Part shown: piece by piece, positions 26,511-36,140 of the stretch | Layout: each line of letters starts with the position of its first letter | How positions within the stretch are numbered: the stretch's first letter is position 1 | Source: Methanoregula sp. | GTDB lineage: Archaea; Halobacteriota; Methanomicrobia; Methanomicrobiales; Methanospirillaceae | Length of the DNA stretch: 64,000 nucleotides | Direction of reading: 5' to 3' | Assembly (NCBI RefSeq): GCF_023227875.1 | Contig: NZ_JALOCH010000006.1 | Location: 124,001 to 188,000 of the forward strand | Program-made: the position numbers and the translations under genes | The notes under the pieces: generated by a model | The model's input: the letters and a program-made list of their open reading frames with translations, nothing else | Told to the model about the DNA's origin: nothing | The model's database searches: none

Positions 26511-27482
26511 ATGTCCAACCTCACGGTCGCGGTCCTCGCCCCCCCGGATTATGCCAGGGATCTGGGAAAGAAGGGGACAACGAGCGACATCACCTTCTAT
26601 AACCTGAAGAAAGGCGAAGCAACGGTCACCTTCATCGAACCGACACGGTACCCGGAAAAATTATCCTCGCTGTTCTACGCGGTCTCCCTGTCGGATCGTA
26701 TCATCCTTGTCGTCGACGAGATCAATGCCACGTTCGGCGAGTGCGTGCTGATGCTCCAGTCAGCCGGCAAAGCCGATGGCTGGCTCATCCTCAAGAACTA
26801 CATCTCCCCGGACCAGATCGCCCCGTTGATCAAGGGCACAGTACTTGAACATTACGAGGTCCTCGAAGAGGACATGGTTGGTCTCCGGGAGAAGATGCTC
26901 GAGATCTCGACAAAACAGACCGCCCACCAGAAAGCCCATGAGACTGCGGGAAAGGGAGTCGTGCCGGTTGACGCCCACTTCAATGTGAAAGGGGTCGGGG
27001 TCGTTGTCCTCGGCTCCGTTGCGCAGGGAAGCATCAAAAAGCATGATACCATGAAGGTCCTCCCCACCGGAAAGACCGCACAGATCCGCTCCATCCAGAA
27101 GCACGATGACGATGCCGAAACAGCGGTGACCGGAGACCGTGTCGGCCTTGCCCTGAAAAATATCGAATCCGAAGACCTCGACCGCGGCTTTGTCCTCACC
27201 ACCGACCCTGCAATCCTGCACGCCACGACCATCTCCGGGAAAGCCCGGCTGGTAAAGTACTGGCCCGCCCCGCTCAAGGAGGGCATGGTGCTCTATGCCG
27301 GGCACTGGATGCAGTTCCTTCCCACCCGGCTCGAAAAGACCGTGGTCGAGGGAGACTGGCGGATGCCGGTCCTGACCCTCACCATGGAAAAAGCGCTCGT
27401 GTATCTCCCCGGTTCGCGCGTCGTGCTCCACTACCTGGAAGGCGGTAAGCTCCGGGTTGTCGGGTCGATGATCATACAATAA
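26511..27482 (+). CDS. EF-Tu/SelB-like protein with degenerate GTPase domain
   Basis: 323 residues. Residues 1-150 have the order of a translational GTPase G-domain, but the P-loop place reads DYARDLGKKGTTSDITFYN, without GxxxxGK[ST], and I see no NKxD motif. Residues 155-235 are a clear EF-Tu domain-2 barrel (FNVKGVGVVVLGSVAQGSIK, then MKVLPTGKTAQIRSIQKHDD and AVTGDRVGLALKN), and the C-terminus is a domain-3-like barrel. It is most like the SelB branch. Such proteins are annotated in methanogens as EF-Tu/IF-2/RF-3 family members without a proven role. It stands alone between two strand-sharing groups. Confidence 0.8.
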   Translation: MSNLTVAVLAPPDYARDLGKKGTTSDITFYNLKKGEATVTFIEPTRYPEKLSSLFYAVSLSDRIILVVDEINATFGECVLMLQSAGKADGWLILKNYISPDQIAPLIKGTVLEHYEVLEEDMVGLREKMLEISTKQTAHQKAHETAGKGVVPVDAHFNVKGVGVVVLGSVAQGSIKKHDTMKVLPTGKTAQIRSIQKHDDDAETAVTGDRVGLALKNIESEDLDRGFVLTTDPAILHATTISGKARLVKYWPAPLKEGMVLYAGHWMQFLPTRLEKTVVEGDWRMPVLTLTMEKALVYLPGSRVVLHYLEGGKLRVVGSMIIQ

Positions 27483-27572
27483 CCCGTCCTTTTTTACCCG
27501 TCCCCGGTGTTGCCATGCCCGCCCAACACCACACCTTATCTTTTGGAACGTGCATCAGTACTGCGAGAAATC

Positions 27573-28154
27573 ATGCTGGAAGGTATTTTTGGAGCGATTG
27601 TTCCATGGATTATCCCGGGTATCATCGTCCTCGTCATCATTGGACTGATCTTCTGGATTGTCGGTATCTATAACAGGTTTGTCAGCCTGAAGAACTCATC
27701 CGAGGCCACGCTCGGGCAGATCCGGGTCGCGATGAAGAAGCGGCTCGACATGATCGACCAGCTCCTCGGCTCTGTCAAGAGCTATGCAAAGTTCGAGAAG
27801 GAGACCCTTGAGCGGGTCACCGCGATGCGGGCGAGCGTTGCTACCGCGGGTCCCGGCGACCTCAACAAGGTTGAGGCAGAGTCCCGCTCCATCTTCGGCA
27901 GGCTGCTTGCGGTGGCGGAGAATTATCCCGACCTCAAGACCTCGACCACGGTCACAAGCCTCATGGACTCGGTCAAGACCCTTGAGGACGAGATCGCCCG
28001 CCAGCGCTATACGTTCAACAACATCTCGCAGGAATTCAATACCATGGTGGATACGATCCCCTCGAACTTCGTTGCCAGGATGATGCACCTTGTCAAGCTC
28101 GAGTACCTCCAGTTCGAGGACGCGATCAAGACCCCGCCGAAGATCGAGTTCTAA
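27573..28154 (+). CDS. LemA family protein
   Basis: 193 residues. One N-terminal membrane helix (WIIPGIIVLVIIGLIFWIVG) precedes a long helical domain with the LemA features YNRFVSLKNSSEATLGQI, LDMIDQLLGSVKSYAKFEKE and FGRLLAVAENYPDLKTS. LemA proteins act at membranes, but their biochemical role is unsettled. The start is the ATG before LEGIFGAIV. The DUF2207 gene begins 12 bases later; this LemA-DUF2207 pairing is common in bacteria and archaea and points to a joint function. Confidence 0.93.
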   Translation: MLEGIFGAIVPWIIPGIIVLVIIGLIFWIVGIYNRFVSLKNSSEATLGQIRVAMKKRLDMIDQLLGSVKSYAKFEKETLERVTAMRASVATAGPGDLNKVEAESRSIFGRLLAVAENYPDLKTSTTVTSLMDSVKTLEDEIARQRYTFNNISQEFNTMVDTIPSNFVARMMHLVKLEYLQFEDAIKTPPKIEF

Positions 28155-28166
28155 AAGGTAATTCCC

Positions 28167-29990
28167 GTGGGCGAAACACGACAACTGGCTTGGGTGGTGG
28201 GGGCAGGTCTCATCATCGGGTTTGCCACCCTCCTCCTCCCCGTAATTGGCCCCCTTTTTGACGGAAGCCTCACTGCCAGTTCCTACGAAGCAGTCCTCCA
28301 GGAAGACGGGACGCTCTCCGAACAGTACGTCTATAATGTCGGGAACAGCGGGGAGTACCGTATGCTCTACCACACCTGGGAGGTACCGCTTACACTGAAC
28401 ACCAGTACAGAGCCGTATATCCGGCTGGTGTCGATGACCCCTCCCTCCGGCACGGTTGGTTACATCCGGGACAGTACCGGCACGGTCACCGTCTATGGCC
28501 CGTCCGCCACCGGGTCATCCCGCAGCAGTATCGGCAAGCTTGCCGAATACAATGAAGTGGGGATCTACAACCCGTCATACTACGATGCAGGGGAGTATAC
28601 CGCTCAATATGCATACACGATCCACCCCCCGCTTGAATATGATGCGACAACTACGCATCTCAACCTGAAATTTGCCGGCGAGACGCATATCCCGTACAGC
28701 AGCGTGATGATCACGGTCCCTGCAACGGGGATCGACCAGGTGTATGCCTATCCCCCCTCACTGCACACCGAAAAGGCGGGGGACCGGTATGTCATCACCG
28801 GCAGCCTTGCGGCAAACGAGATCCTTGCAGTCGAGATGCTCGGGACGCCTGAGGCATTCAGCCGGTTCCCGGGGTTCCGGACTGCGGTGGATGATGTGAG
28901 GGATAAAACCGCGTCGGCGGCGTTCTGGTACGACCTTCCCTACTATGCTGCGGACCTGCTGAATCTCCTCGGGAAGATCGCAGTCATCCTTGTCCCGTTC
29001 CTCCTCCTCGTTATTTACTACCGGTACGGCAGGGAGAAGGAGTTCACGGTACCGGCGTACCTGAGCACGATGCCCGCCACGAAGCTTCTGCCCTGGCAGG
29101 TGAACCTGCTCTTCGCCAGGGATGCACTGGATTTTGATAAAGACGGGTACTATGCCACCCTGCTCGATCTCCACCGGAGGAAAGTGATTGCCATCCGCGA
29201 GAAAGAGGACGGTAAGAGTATCGAAATACGAGTCCTCTCCCGGCAGGTGAGCGATCCTTACGAGCAGCGGGTCATCGCCTTCATTGGCATGCTCTCGGAA
29301 AACGGCGTGCTGGACACCGGTCAGATCGATGCGCTGGCAAAGAAGGCGCAGACCCTCAGCAGTGCCGAGGAGACCACCCTCCGGTACCAGCGTTCGCTCA
29401 CCGATGTCACAAGCAGGGTGGATACCGCGATCTCCGGCCAGTATATCGTTGACGGCAGGGACCACCTGGTCCTGCCCCTTCTGGCCAGCATCGTATTCCT
29501 CGGGGTCACCCTCATCCTCCTCTTCGTCGCACCGATGGTGAGTTATATTACCGGCCCGGCCCTCGTGATGTGGATCGTTGTGCTGGTGCAGGTCGCCATC
29601 GCCTTTGCCGCCCCGTCCACTCTCTTCGGGCACTGGAAGGACGACCGCTACCGGGAGAAACTCGAATGGGATGCATTCGCTCATTTCCTCTCGGATATGG
29701 CGATGATCCAGAAATATGCCCCCGCGGACCTCTCCATGTGGGGCGACTGGCTCATCTACGGGACGGCCCTCGGGGTTGGTGAAACGGTGGAGAAAGCCAT
29801 GCAGTCCCTCAACATTCAGATTGCGGATACCGGTCTGCCCGTTGGGGCGATGGGGATGAACCATGCCTTTGTCCCGCTGATGGTCTTTACGCCACCCAGC
29901 CACGGCGGTTCCGGCAGCGGAGGGTTTGGCGGCGGTGGCGGCTTTGGCGGGGGAGGAGGCTTCGGTGGCGGCGGTGCCGGTGGACGCTGA
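28167..29990 (+). CDS. DUF2207 domain membrane protein with glycine-rich tail
   Basis: 607 residues, GTG start. A signal-anchor helix (VVGAGLIIGFATLLLPVIGP) is followed by an extracytosolic domain (about 30-250), a helix (IAVILVPFLLLVIYYRYGRE), a cytosolic part with a winged-helix-like region (YYATLLDLHRRKVIAIRE), two helices (about 435-475) and a further soluble segment. The last 28 residues are nearly pure Gly with Phe and Ser (GGFGGGGGFGGG), a hallmark of DUF2207 proteins. It is in an operon with lemA. Function is unknown. Confidence 0.9.
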   Translation: MGETRQLAWVVGAGLIIGFATLLLPVIGPLFDGSLTASSYEAVLQEDGTLSEQYVYNVGNSGEYRMLYHTWEVPLTLNTSTEPYIRLVSMTPPSGTVGYIRDSTGTVTVYGPSATGSSRSSIGKLAEYNEVGIYNPSYYDAGEYTAQYAYTIHPPLEYDATTTHLNLKFAGETHIPYSSVMITVPATGIDQVYAYPPSLHTEKAGDRYVITGSLAANEILAVEMLGTPEAFSRFPGFRTAVDDVRDKTASAAFWYDLPYYAADLLNLLGKIAVILVPFLLLVIYYRYGREKEFTVPAYLSTMPATKLLPWQVNLLFARDALDFDKDGYYATLLDLHRRKVIAIREKEDGKSIEIRVLSRQVSDPYEQRVIAFIGMLSENGVLDTGQIDALAKKAQTLSSAEETTLRYQRSLTDVTSRVDTAISGQYIVDGRDHLVLPLLASIVFLGVTLILLFVAPMVSYITGPALVMWIVVLVQVAIAFAAPSTLFGHWKDDRYREKLEWDAFAHFLSDMAMIQKYAPADLSMWGDWLIYGTALGVGETVEKAMQSLNIQIADTGLPVGAMGMNHAFVPLMVFTPPSHGGSGSGGFGGGGGFGGGGGFGGGGAGGR

Positions 29991-30124
29991 GCCGGGAAAC
30001 ACCCGCCAGCCCTCCCGCAAACTTCGTGTCGTCTCCGGTAACGGGGGCAAATCCTGCCCGGAACGGGTCACAGGAGATATAAACCCGCACAAACCATATG
30101 AGTACCAGAGGGAAATCTGATCGT

Positions 30125-30709
30125 ATGCAATATACGGAAGGTCAGCTCGGCAGGGTCTTTGTCGTGAGGATCGATGACGGGGAGGACATGCTCGTCTCGC
30201 TCCGCCAGTTTATCAGCGACAAGGGTGTAAAGGCCGGTTCGGTTGTCTTCCTTGGTGCCCTGAAGGAGGGGCGGATGGTCACCGGCCCGGAAGAACCGGT
30301 CATCCCCCCGGTCCCCCATTTTGTGATGTTTGAAGGCGGATGGGAAGTGTTCGGCGTGGGCACGATCTATCCCGGCGAGGATGGTCCGGAGATCCATTAC
30401 CATGCCTCGGTAGGCCGGGCCGGCCATGCCCTGACCGGCTGCCTGCGGGAGAAGGCGGTCACCTACCTCATTGTCGAGGCGGTCATCTACGAGATCACCG
30501 GGCTCTCTGCCCGCCGGGAATTCGATGAGAAGACCCGGCTCCACCTCCCTGTCCTCGGGGGCCAGGATAAACCGGATCACGGCGCACCTGAGGGAGCAGG
30601 CGAGAAGGAGGGCCCGGTTGCCGGTGGTGAGACCGATGAAGAAGAACATGAAATACCCGAAGGTCTCGCCGATATGATCCGCGACCTGACCCGGCGACCG
30701 CCGATGTAA
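30125..30709 (+). CDS. PPC/DUF296 domain protein with acidic C-terminal tail
   Basis: 194 residues. Residues 1-135 are a PPC (DUF296) domain: FVVRIDDGEDMLVSLRQFI, GSVVFLGALKEGRM, IHYHASVGRAGHALTGCL (metal-site histidines) and VTYLIVEAVIYEITGLSARR. PPC domains bind DNA in plants; in prokaryotes the role is mostly unknown. The last 60 residues are low-complexity and acidic (GGETDEEEHEIPEGLADMIR). I chose the ATG preceded by GAGGG at fair spacing; an ATG at 30098 would add nine residues. The YgiQ gene follows by 48 bases. Confidence 0.85.
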   Translation: MQYTEGQLGRVFVVRIDDGEDMLVSLRQFISDKGVKAGSVVFLGALKEGRMVTGPEEPVIPPVPHFVMFEGGWEVFGVGTIYPGEDGPEIHYHASVGRAGHALTGCLREKAVTYLIVEAVIYEITGLSARREFDEKTRLHLPVLGGQDKPDHGAPEGAGEKEGPVAGGETDEEEHEIPEGLADMIRDLTRRPPM

Positions 30710-30757
30710 CCAACCGGCGTGCCACTCACTCATACTGATAACCAGACCCGTCGTTCT

Positions 30758-32596
30758 ATGATCCGCCAGCCCCCGTTCCTCCCGGTATCGCGTGAAGAAG
30801 GGGAGCGGCTGGGTATCGACCGGTTCGATATCATCCTCATCACCGGGGATGCCTACGTGGACCACCCCTCATTTGGGACTGCCCTCATCGGCAGGGTCCT
30901 GTGGGATGCCGGCTTTTCTGTTGGTATCATCTCCCAGCCGGACTGGAAGAGCGGATCGGACTTTTCCCGGCTCGGAGCGCCCCGGCTCTTTTTTGGCATA
31001 TCGTCCGGTAATGTCGACTCGATGGTGAACAACCTCACCCCGAACCTGAAGAGGAGGAGCGACGATGTCTACTCTCCCGGATCCGTCCCGAAACGTCCCG
31101 ACCGTGCCGTGATCGTGTACGCCAACAAGGTCCGGGAACTTTTCCCCGGCACCCCCGTTGTCCTCGGGGGCATCGAGGCCAGCCTCCGGCGGTTCGCCCA
31201 CTATGATTACTGGCAGGACCGGGTGCGGCAGGCGATCCTTGCCGATGCCCCGGCGAGTCTTCTTGCCTTTGGCATGGCCGAGACGCAGATGGTGGAGATT
31301 GCCTGCCGGCTCCGTGCAGGAGAACCGGTTTCATCGTTGCGGGATATCCGCGGGACCGCTTACACCATGGAACTCGCGGAATGGCGCAGCCAGCGGCCAC
31401 CGGGCATTGTTGAGATCCCTGGTTTTTCTGACGTGTCGCAGGACAAGGCCGCTTATGCCCGGGCGTTCGCCCTCCACTATTACGAGCAGGACCCGGTCCG
31501 CGGGAAACCCGTTGCCCAGCTGCACCCAAAGACGGTCGTCATCCAGAACCCGCCCGCCCGGCCGCTGACCACGGAAGAGCTCGACCTTATCTATGAACTG
31601 CCGTTCTCCCGCGAGGCGCACCCGGCTTACAAACAGCCGGTACCCGCACTCGAACCGGTCAGGTTCTCGGTGACCAGCCACCGTGGCTGTTTTGGCGGCT
31701 GCTCGTTCTGCGCCCTTACCCACCACCAGGGCCGGATCATCCAGGGCAGGAGCCCGGGATCGATTGTCCGGGAGGTGACGCGGATGACGACGATGCCGCA
31801 TTTCAGGGGCATCGTGCACGATGTGGGGGGTCCGACGGCAAACATGTACGGTCTCTCCTGCGATCTCTGGGAGAAGACCGGGGCCTGCCGGGACAAGCAC
31901 TGCAGCCCGGCCTGTAGGACCCTGCACACCAGCCACCGCGCCCAGTGCGATCTCCTCACGGCGCTCCGGAATATTCCCGGTATCCGAAAAGTCTTCATCG
32001 GTTCCGGCATCCGGTATGACCTTGTCATGGCAGACCAGAGCGGGTACCTGGAACTGATCTGCGACCACCACGTCTCCGGCCACCTGAAGATCGCCCCGGA
32101 GCATATCGCAAAAAACGTTACCGGCATCATGAACAAACCCCCGCAGGATGTCCTTGACCGGTTCCGCGAACAGTTCTCCTCCCTGCAGACAGGCAAACAA
32201 AAGAAACAGTACCTGCTGCCTTACTTTATGTCCGGTCACCCGGGCTGCACGATTGCGGATATGGTCCAGCTTGCGGAATATATCCGGGACAACAACCTGT
32301 ACACCGAGCAGGTCCAGGACTTCACGCCGACACCCATGAGTGTCTCGACCTGCATGTTTTACACCGGGCTCAACCCGTTCACGATGGAACCGGTACACGT
32401 GGCAAAGGGGCGCGAGAAGCAGGTCCAGCGTGCCCTGCTCCAGTACCGCGAACCGCGGAACCGTACGCTGGTGATTGAAGGGCTGGAGGCAGTTAACCGA
32501 AAGGACCTGATCGGCAGCGGGGCCCGGTGCCTGGTACACTCCGGTCCCGGGAATACCTACGGGTCCTTTGGAAAATTACGGGGATCAAAAAAATAA
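30758..32596 (+). CDS. YgiQ family radical SAM protein
   Basis: 612 residues. The radical SAM cluster motif is C311-x3-C315-x2-C318 (GCFGGCSFCAL). N-terminal family signatures are present: DIILITGDAYVDHPSFGTAL, GIISQPDWKSGSDF and LGGIEASLRRFAHYDYWQDR. A second Cys-rich stretch (CRDKHCSPACRTLH) may hold another cluster, and the C-terminal LQDFTPTP-type element reads VQDFTPTPMSVSTCM. The family is widespread but the reaction is not known to me. The start is an ATG; a GTG at 30719 is possible. Confidence 0.93.
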   Translation: MIRQPPFLPVSREEGERLGIDRFDIILITGDAYVDHPSFGTALIGRVLWDAGFSVGIISQPDWKSGSDFSRLGAPRLFFGISSGNVDSMVNNLTPNLKRRSDDVYSPGSVPKRPDRAVIVYANKVRELFPGTPVVLGGIEASLRRFAHYDYWQDRVRQAILADAPASLLAFGMAETQMVEIACRLRAGEPVSSLRDIRGTAYTMELAEWRSQRPPGIVEIPGFSDVSQDKAAYARAFALHYYEQDPVRGKPVAQLHPKTVVIQNPPARPLTTEELDLIYELPFSREAHPAYKQPVPALEPVRFSVTSHRGCFGGCSFCALTHHQGRIIQGRSPGSIVREVTRMTTMPHFRGIVHDVGGPTANMYGLSCDLWEKTGACRDKHCSPACRTLHTSHRAQCDLLTALRNIPGIRKVFIGSGIRYDLVMADQSGYLELICDHHVSGHLKIAPEHIAKNVTGIMNKPPQDVLDRFREQFSSLQTGKQKKQYLLPYFMSGHPGCTIADMVQLAEYIRDNNLYTEQVQDFTPTPMSVSTCMFYTGLNPFTMEPVHVAKGREKQVQRALLQYREPRNRTLVIEGLEAVNRKDLIGSGARCLVHSGPGNTYGSFGKLRGSKK

Positions 32597-32658
32597 GCAC
32601 CACTACCAGAAAACCCTGTCCTGGTGTGCAGGTCTGAATAAAAAACGGAAGTGCCGGT

Positions 32659-34008
32659 TCACGTCCGGCCGTACTCGTCATCGAACCGGACAATGTCGTC
32701 TTCTTCAAGGTAATCCCCGAGTTGCACCTCGATCACTTCAAGGGGGATCTGGCCGGGGTTCTTCAGCCGGTGCATCGCCCCGCTGTGGACATACGTGCTC
32801 TCGCCTTTCCGCAGGAACCGTGTCTCCCCGTTCAGCTCGACCTCCGCGGTACCGCTGACCACGACCCAGTGCTCGCTCCGGTGGTGATGGAGCTGGAGGG
32901 AGAGTTTCTCGCCGGGTTTCACGGTTACCCGCTTGATCTTGTAGGTTGCCCCGCCTTCAAGGACCGTGTAGGAGCCCCACGGGCGGTGGACCTGGCGGTG
33001 GAACCGGGTCACCGGGTCATTGTCGGCGTTATACCGGTTCACCAGGTGTTTGACCTGCTCGGTCTCGCGGTTATTGCAGACCAGGAGGGCGTCCGCGGTG
33101 TCCACGACAATGAGATCGCTGACACCGATAAGGCCGACGTGTTTCCCGGGGGCATGCACGTAATTGTTCCGGGATGAGAGGTATTCCGCGTCCCCGACAT
33201 TACCTTCCCCGTCATGGGATTCCGTGTCGTAGAGTGCCCGGAACGTCCCGAGGTCGTTCCATTCCGCGTCCAGCGGCACGACCGCGACCTTCTCCGAGTG
33301 CTCCAGCAGGCCATAATCGATCGAGATCGCGTCAAGGGCCGGATAATCCGGGTCGCGGTTTCCCTTCAGTGCGGCATACATCGCCGGCTGGTATTTTTTG
33401 AGTTCCGCAAAGAAACAGTCCACGGAGAGGAGGAAGATCCCGCTGTTCCAGAGATATCCCCGGCGGACATACCCTTTTGCAGTTTTCTCGTCCGGCTTCT
33501 CTTTGAATTCCTCAACAACCGAGCCGACAGCAATCTTCCTGCCCGGCCGGATATACCCGTACCCGGTATGGGGCGATGTGGGTTTTACCCCGAAGGTTAC
33601 GAGATAGTCCTTTGCAATGGGCTCAGCGGCACAGATCTGGTCGAGCGCATCATCCCCGAGGACATGGTCGCTCGGGAATACCACGGCCGTTGCATGCCGA
33701 TCGGTCTTCCTGATCCTCTGCATTGCCCACCCGATGGCAGGCAGGGTATTTTTTCCCTCGGGCTCTACGAGGAGATGTGATTCGTCAAGGGTGTACCCGA
33801 GTTCATCGATCTGGTTGCGGACAAGGTACCGGTGGATCTCGTTTGTGACAATGTAAATGCCATCCTGTCCTGAGAGAAGGATCGCCCGCTCGTACGTCTG
33901 CTGGAACAGGGAATGGCCGTCGAGCTGGAGGAACTGTTTGGGATAATATTCCCGCGAGAGCGGCCAGAGCCGCGTTCCGACACCGCCTGCGAGTATGATC
34001 GATCTCAT
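32659..34008 (-). CDS. Mannose-1-phosphate guanylyltransferase/mannose-6-phosphate isomerase
   Basis: 449 residues. Makes GDP-mannose for glycans. The nucleotidyltransferase part begins MRSIILAGGVGTRLWPLSRE and continues YYPKQFLQLDGHSLFQQTYE; it has VFPSDHVLGDD and the catalytic-domain WNSGIFLLSVDCF. A C-terminal cupin domain (from about 335: RPWGSYTVLEGGATYKIKRV and then LSLQLHHHRSEHWVVVSGTA) gives the type II phosphomannose-isomerase activity. It is likely to feed the envelope glycosylation genes at 21-26 kb. The asparagine synthase gene is 135 bases upstream on the same strand. Confidence 0.94.
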   Translation of the reverse strand: MRSIILAGGVGTRLWPLSREYYPKQFLQLDGHSLFQQTYERAILLSGQDGIYIVTNEIHRYLVRNQIDELGYTLDESHLLVEPEGKNTLPAIGWAMQRIRKTDRHATAVVFPSDHVLGDDALDQICAAEPIAKDYLVTFGVKPTSPHTGYGYIRPGRKIAVGSVVEEFKEKPDEKTAKGYVRRGYLWNSGIFLLSVDCFFAELKKYQPAMYAALKGNRDPDYPALDAISIDYGLLEHSEKVAVVPLDAEWNDLGTFRALYDTESHDGEGNVGDAEYLSSRNNYVHAPGKHVGLIGVSDLIVVDTADALLVCNNRETEQVKHLVNRYNADNDPVTRFHRQVHRPWGSYTVLEGGATYKIKRVTVKPGEKLSLQLHHHRSEHWVVVSGTAEVELNGETRFLRKGESTYVHSGAMHRLKNPGQIPLEVIEVQLGDYLEEDDIVRFDDEYGRT

Positions 34009-34143
34009 TCAAAAACCTTCAGGAGCCCCGGCCCGGCACTGGTTTGCACCCCTCATCCGGGAATCGTCATATAAATCTCGTGGGATAGACCATTTATAGG
34101 ATTCGATCCTGTGAACTGCCAGCGGAATAACAACCAATCCCGC

Positions 34144-35976
34144 TCATCGCGGCCCGGCAGCACTGCGCTGGTCGAAGAATTTCCGTAGCCATAACTCCGC
34201 ACAGACAATCCTCCAGATCTCCGGCGAATAATCCGATTGTCCCTCGAGGAACGCGAGGTAATTCTCTATGACCGCATCCGCATCCCAGTACGGGCGGGCT
34301 TTGAAGGCGTCCGATGAGAGTACGTCCAGCACGAACGGGCGCAGGTCTTCCCGCATCCAGACCTCTTCAGGAGTGACAAAGCCCATCTTGTCCCCGCGGC
34401 AGCGTATGGATTCGGGCACGATCCCCCGGATCGCGTTACGGAGGGCGCACTTGGTGACCCCACCCCGGATTTTCTGGCCGAGGGGGAGGGATGCGACGTA
34501 TTCCACGAACCGGTAATCGAGGAACGGGACTCTCGACTCGATCGAGAATGCCATCGCGTTACGGTCCTCGTAATGGAGGAGGGACGGCAGGTTGGTGGAC
34601 ATCAGTTCCCGGTACAGCACGCTGTCCAGGGTACCGTTGTACCGTTGTATCTGTTCCCCGGTACACTTCAGGAGGTTCCTGCGCTTTTTTCGTTCCCGCA
34701 GTTGCCGGGCTGCGGAACGGAAGAACCCCCCGTGGTGCCTCAGGCTGCCGGTGATCTCCCTGAGGGCGGTCCACCAGCGGAACGAACGGAGGAGCGTGCT
34801 GATGTAACTGCCCTGGTACGCGAGGTACCCGGCAAGGAGCTCGTCCGCCCCCTGCCCGTCCAGCACCACCTTCACGTGCTCCTGCGCGAGGCGCATGACA
34901 CAAAACTGGGCATAGATCGAGAGCGACCCGAACGGCTCGTCCTGTATCCAGACCAGCCGGTCGATGTCCTCCCACAGTTTTTCCGGCGTGGGCTCGACCC
35001 GGTGGGCGTCGACCCCGGTTGCGGCGACGATCTCATCGATATACCGGCTCTCGTCGAACCGCTTGTCGGTAAAGACCGCGGAGAAGGTCTTCTGCCGGGT
35101 CCCGACACCGGCCGGCGCCTCGTCCCGGATAAGGTCGTTGATGAGCACCGTGAGCGTCGATGAATCGATACCTCCGGACAGGCAGGTCCCGACCGCGACA
35201 TCGCTCCGGAGGTGGATACGGGTCGCATCGCGGAGGACCGCGAGGAGCCGGGATGCAGCCTCATCGTCCCTGGTACCGGAACGGACCGCAGGACTGACCG
35301 TCACATCCCAGTACCGGAATGGGGGCTCTGCACCGGCAGGGGTTACAATCATCGCATGGGCGGGCTCCAGCTGGAAGATCCCGTCGAACATCGTCCGGCC
35401 GGAGTGATCGAGCACGCCCCACGCGAGGTAGGTACCGAGTGTCCTGTCATCCGGGCGGGCCCCCGCGCCCGGGTGAGCAAGCAGGGCCTTGATCTCTGAG
35501 GCGAAGAGGAACGAGCTTCCCGCCTGCGTGTAATAGAACGGCTTGATGCCCAGGCGGTCCCGGGCACAGAAGAGCCGTTGCCGGCGGTCGTCCCAAAGGG
35601 CGAAGGCCCACATGCCGTTGAACCGGCCGAGGCACCCGGTGTCCCACTCCTCGTACGCGTGGAGGATCACTTCGGTATCGGAACGGGAATGGAACCGGTG
35701 GCCTGCCCTGACCAGCTCTTCGCGGAGCTCGACATAATTATAGATCTCGCCATTGAAGACCAGCCAGAGCGTACCGTCCTCATTGGTCATCGGCTGGAGG
35801 CCTTCATCGGTCAGGTCGATGATAGCAAGCCGGCGGTGCACAAGGCCGGTGCTCCCGCAGGTCCGGGCGCCCTCGCCATCGGGCCCGCGGTGGGTGAGCC
35901 GCTCTGACATCGCGGCAAGGAGCGTTGCATCCGGTGTCCTGCCATCAAGACAGTACTGGCCTGCGATCCCGCACAT
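34144..35976 (-). CDS. asnB: Asparagine synthase (glutamine-hydrolysing)
   Basis: 610 residues. Cys2 (MCGIAGQYCLDG) is the glutaminase nucleophile after Met removal; DGEIYNYVELREEL and HRRLAIIDLTDEGLQP are N-terminal nucleophile-domain motifs. The synthetase part has the PP-loop VGTCLSGGIDSSTLTVL and later LDGQGADELLAGY. The domain arrangement is that of AsnB/AsnB-like enzymes. In surface-polysaccharide loci AsnB-like enzymes sometimes amidate sugars, and it neighbours a GDP-mannose gene, so either free asparagine or an amidated sugar could be the product; asparagine is the simpler call. Confidence 0.92.
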   Translation of the reverse strand: MCGIAGQYCLDGRTPDATLLAAMSERLTHRGPDGEGARTCGSTGLVHRRLAIIDLTDEGLQPMTNEDGTLWLVFNGEIYNYVELREELVRAGHRFHSRSDTEVILHAYEEWDTGCLGRFNGMWAFALWDDRRQRLFCARDRLGIKPFYYTQAGSSFLFASEIKALLAHPGAGARPDDRTLGTYLAWGVLDHSGRTMFDGIFQLEPAHAMIVTPAGAEPPFRYWDVTVSPAVRSGTRDDEAASRLLAVLRDATRIHLRSDVAVGTCLSGGIDSSTLTVLINDLIRDEAPAGVGTRQKTFSAVFTDKRFDESRYIDEIVAATGVDAHRVEPTPEKLWEDIDRLVWIQDEPFGSLSIYAQFCVMRLAQEHVKVVLDGQGADELLAGYLAYQGSYISTLLRSFRWWTALREITGSLRHHGGFFRSAARQLRERKKRRNLLKCTGEQIQRYNGTLDSVLYRELMSTNLPSLLHYEDRNAMAFSIESRVPFLDYRFVEYVASLPLGQKIRGGVTKCALRNAIRGIVPESIRCRGDKMGFVTPEEVWMREDLRPFVLDVLSSDAFKARPYWDADAVIENYLAFLEGQSDYSPEIWRIVCAELWLRKFFDQRSAAGPR

Positions 35977-36032
35977 TATGGTAAATGTGGGTACCGGTGG
36001 TTAATAGTCCTGAGGGTCATCAGGGTCGAAGA

Positions 36033-36056
36033 AGAGAAGAGCCGCAGGCTCTTCGA
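36033..36056 (+). other. Perfect hairpin upstream of the GNAT gene
   Basis: GAAGAGCC and GGCTCTTC pair with an 8-bp stem around GCA, in the 164-base divergent gap between asnB and a GNAT gene. No T-run follows. It may be a regulatory structure or a remnant terminator. Confidence 0.3.
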
Positions 36057-36140
36057 ATCAGTCGGAGTGTTAAAAAACCGCATACTGAAATATGATCGCG
36101 TATAAGGTCTGTCAGGTATAAAGATCACCGGGAGAGTGCG

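Noticed and set aside
28758..30092. A 444-codon open frame on the minus strand
   Set aside because: Lies fully antisense to the DUF2207 gene; its sequence is rich in Arg/Gly/Pro/His without domains, the usual shadow of GC-rich third positions.
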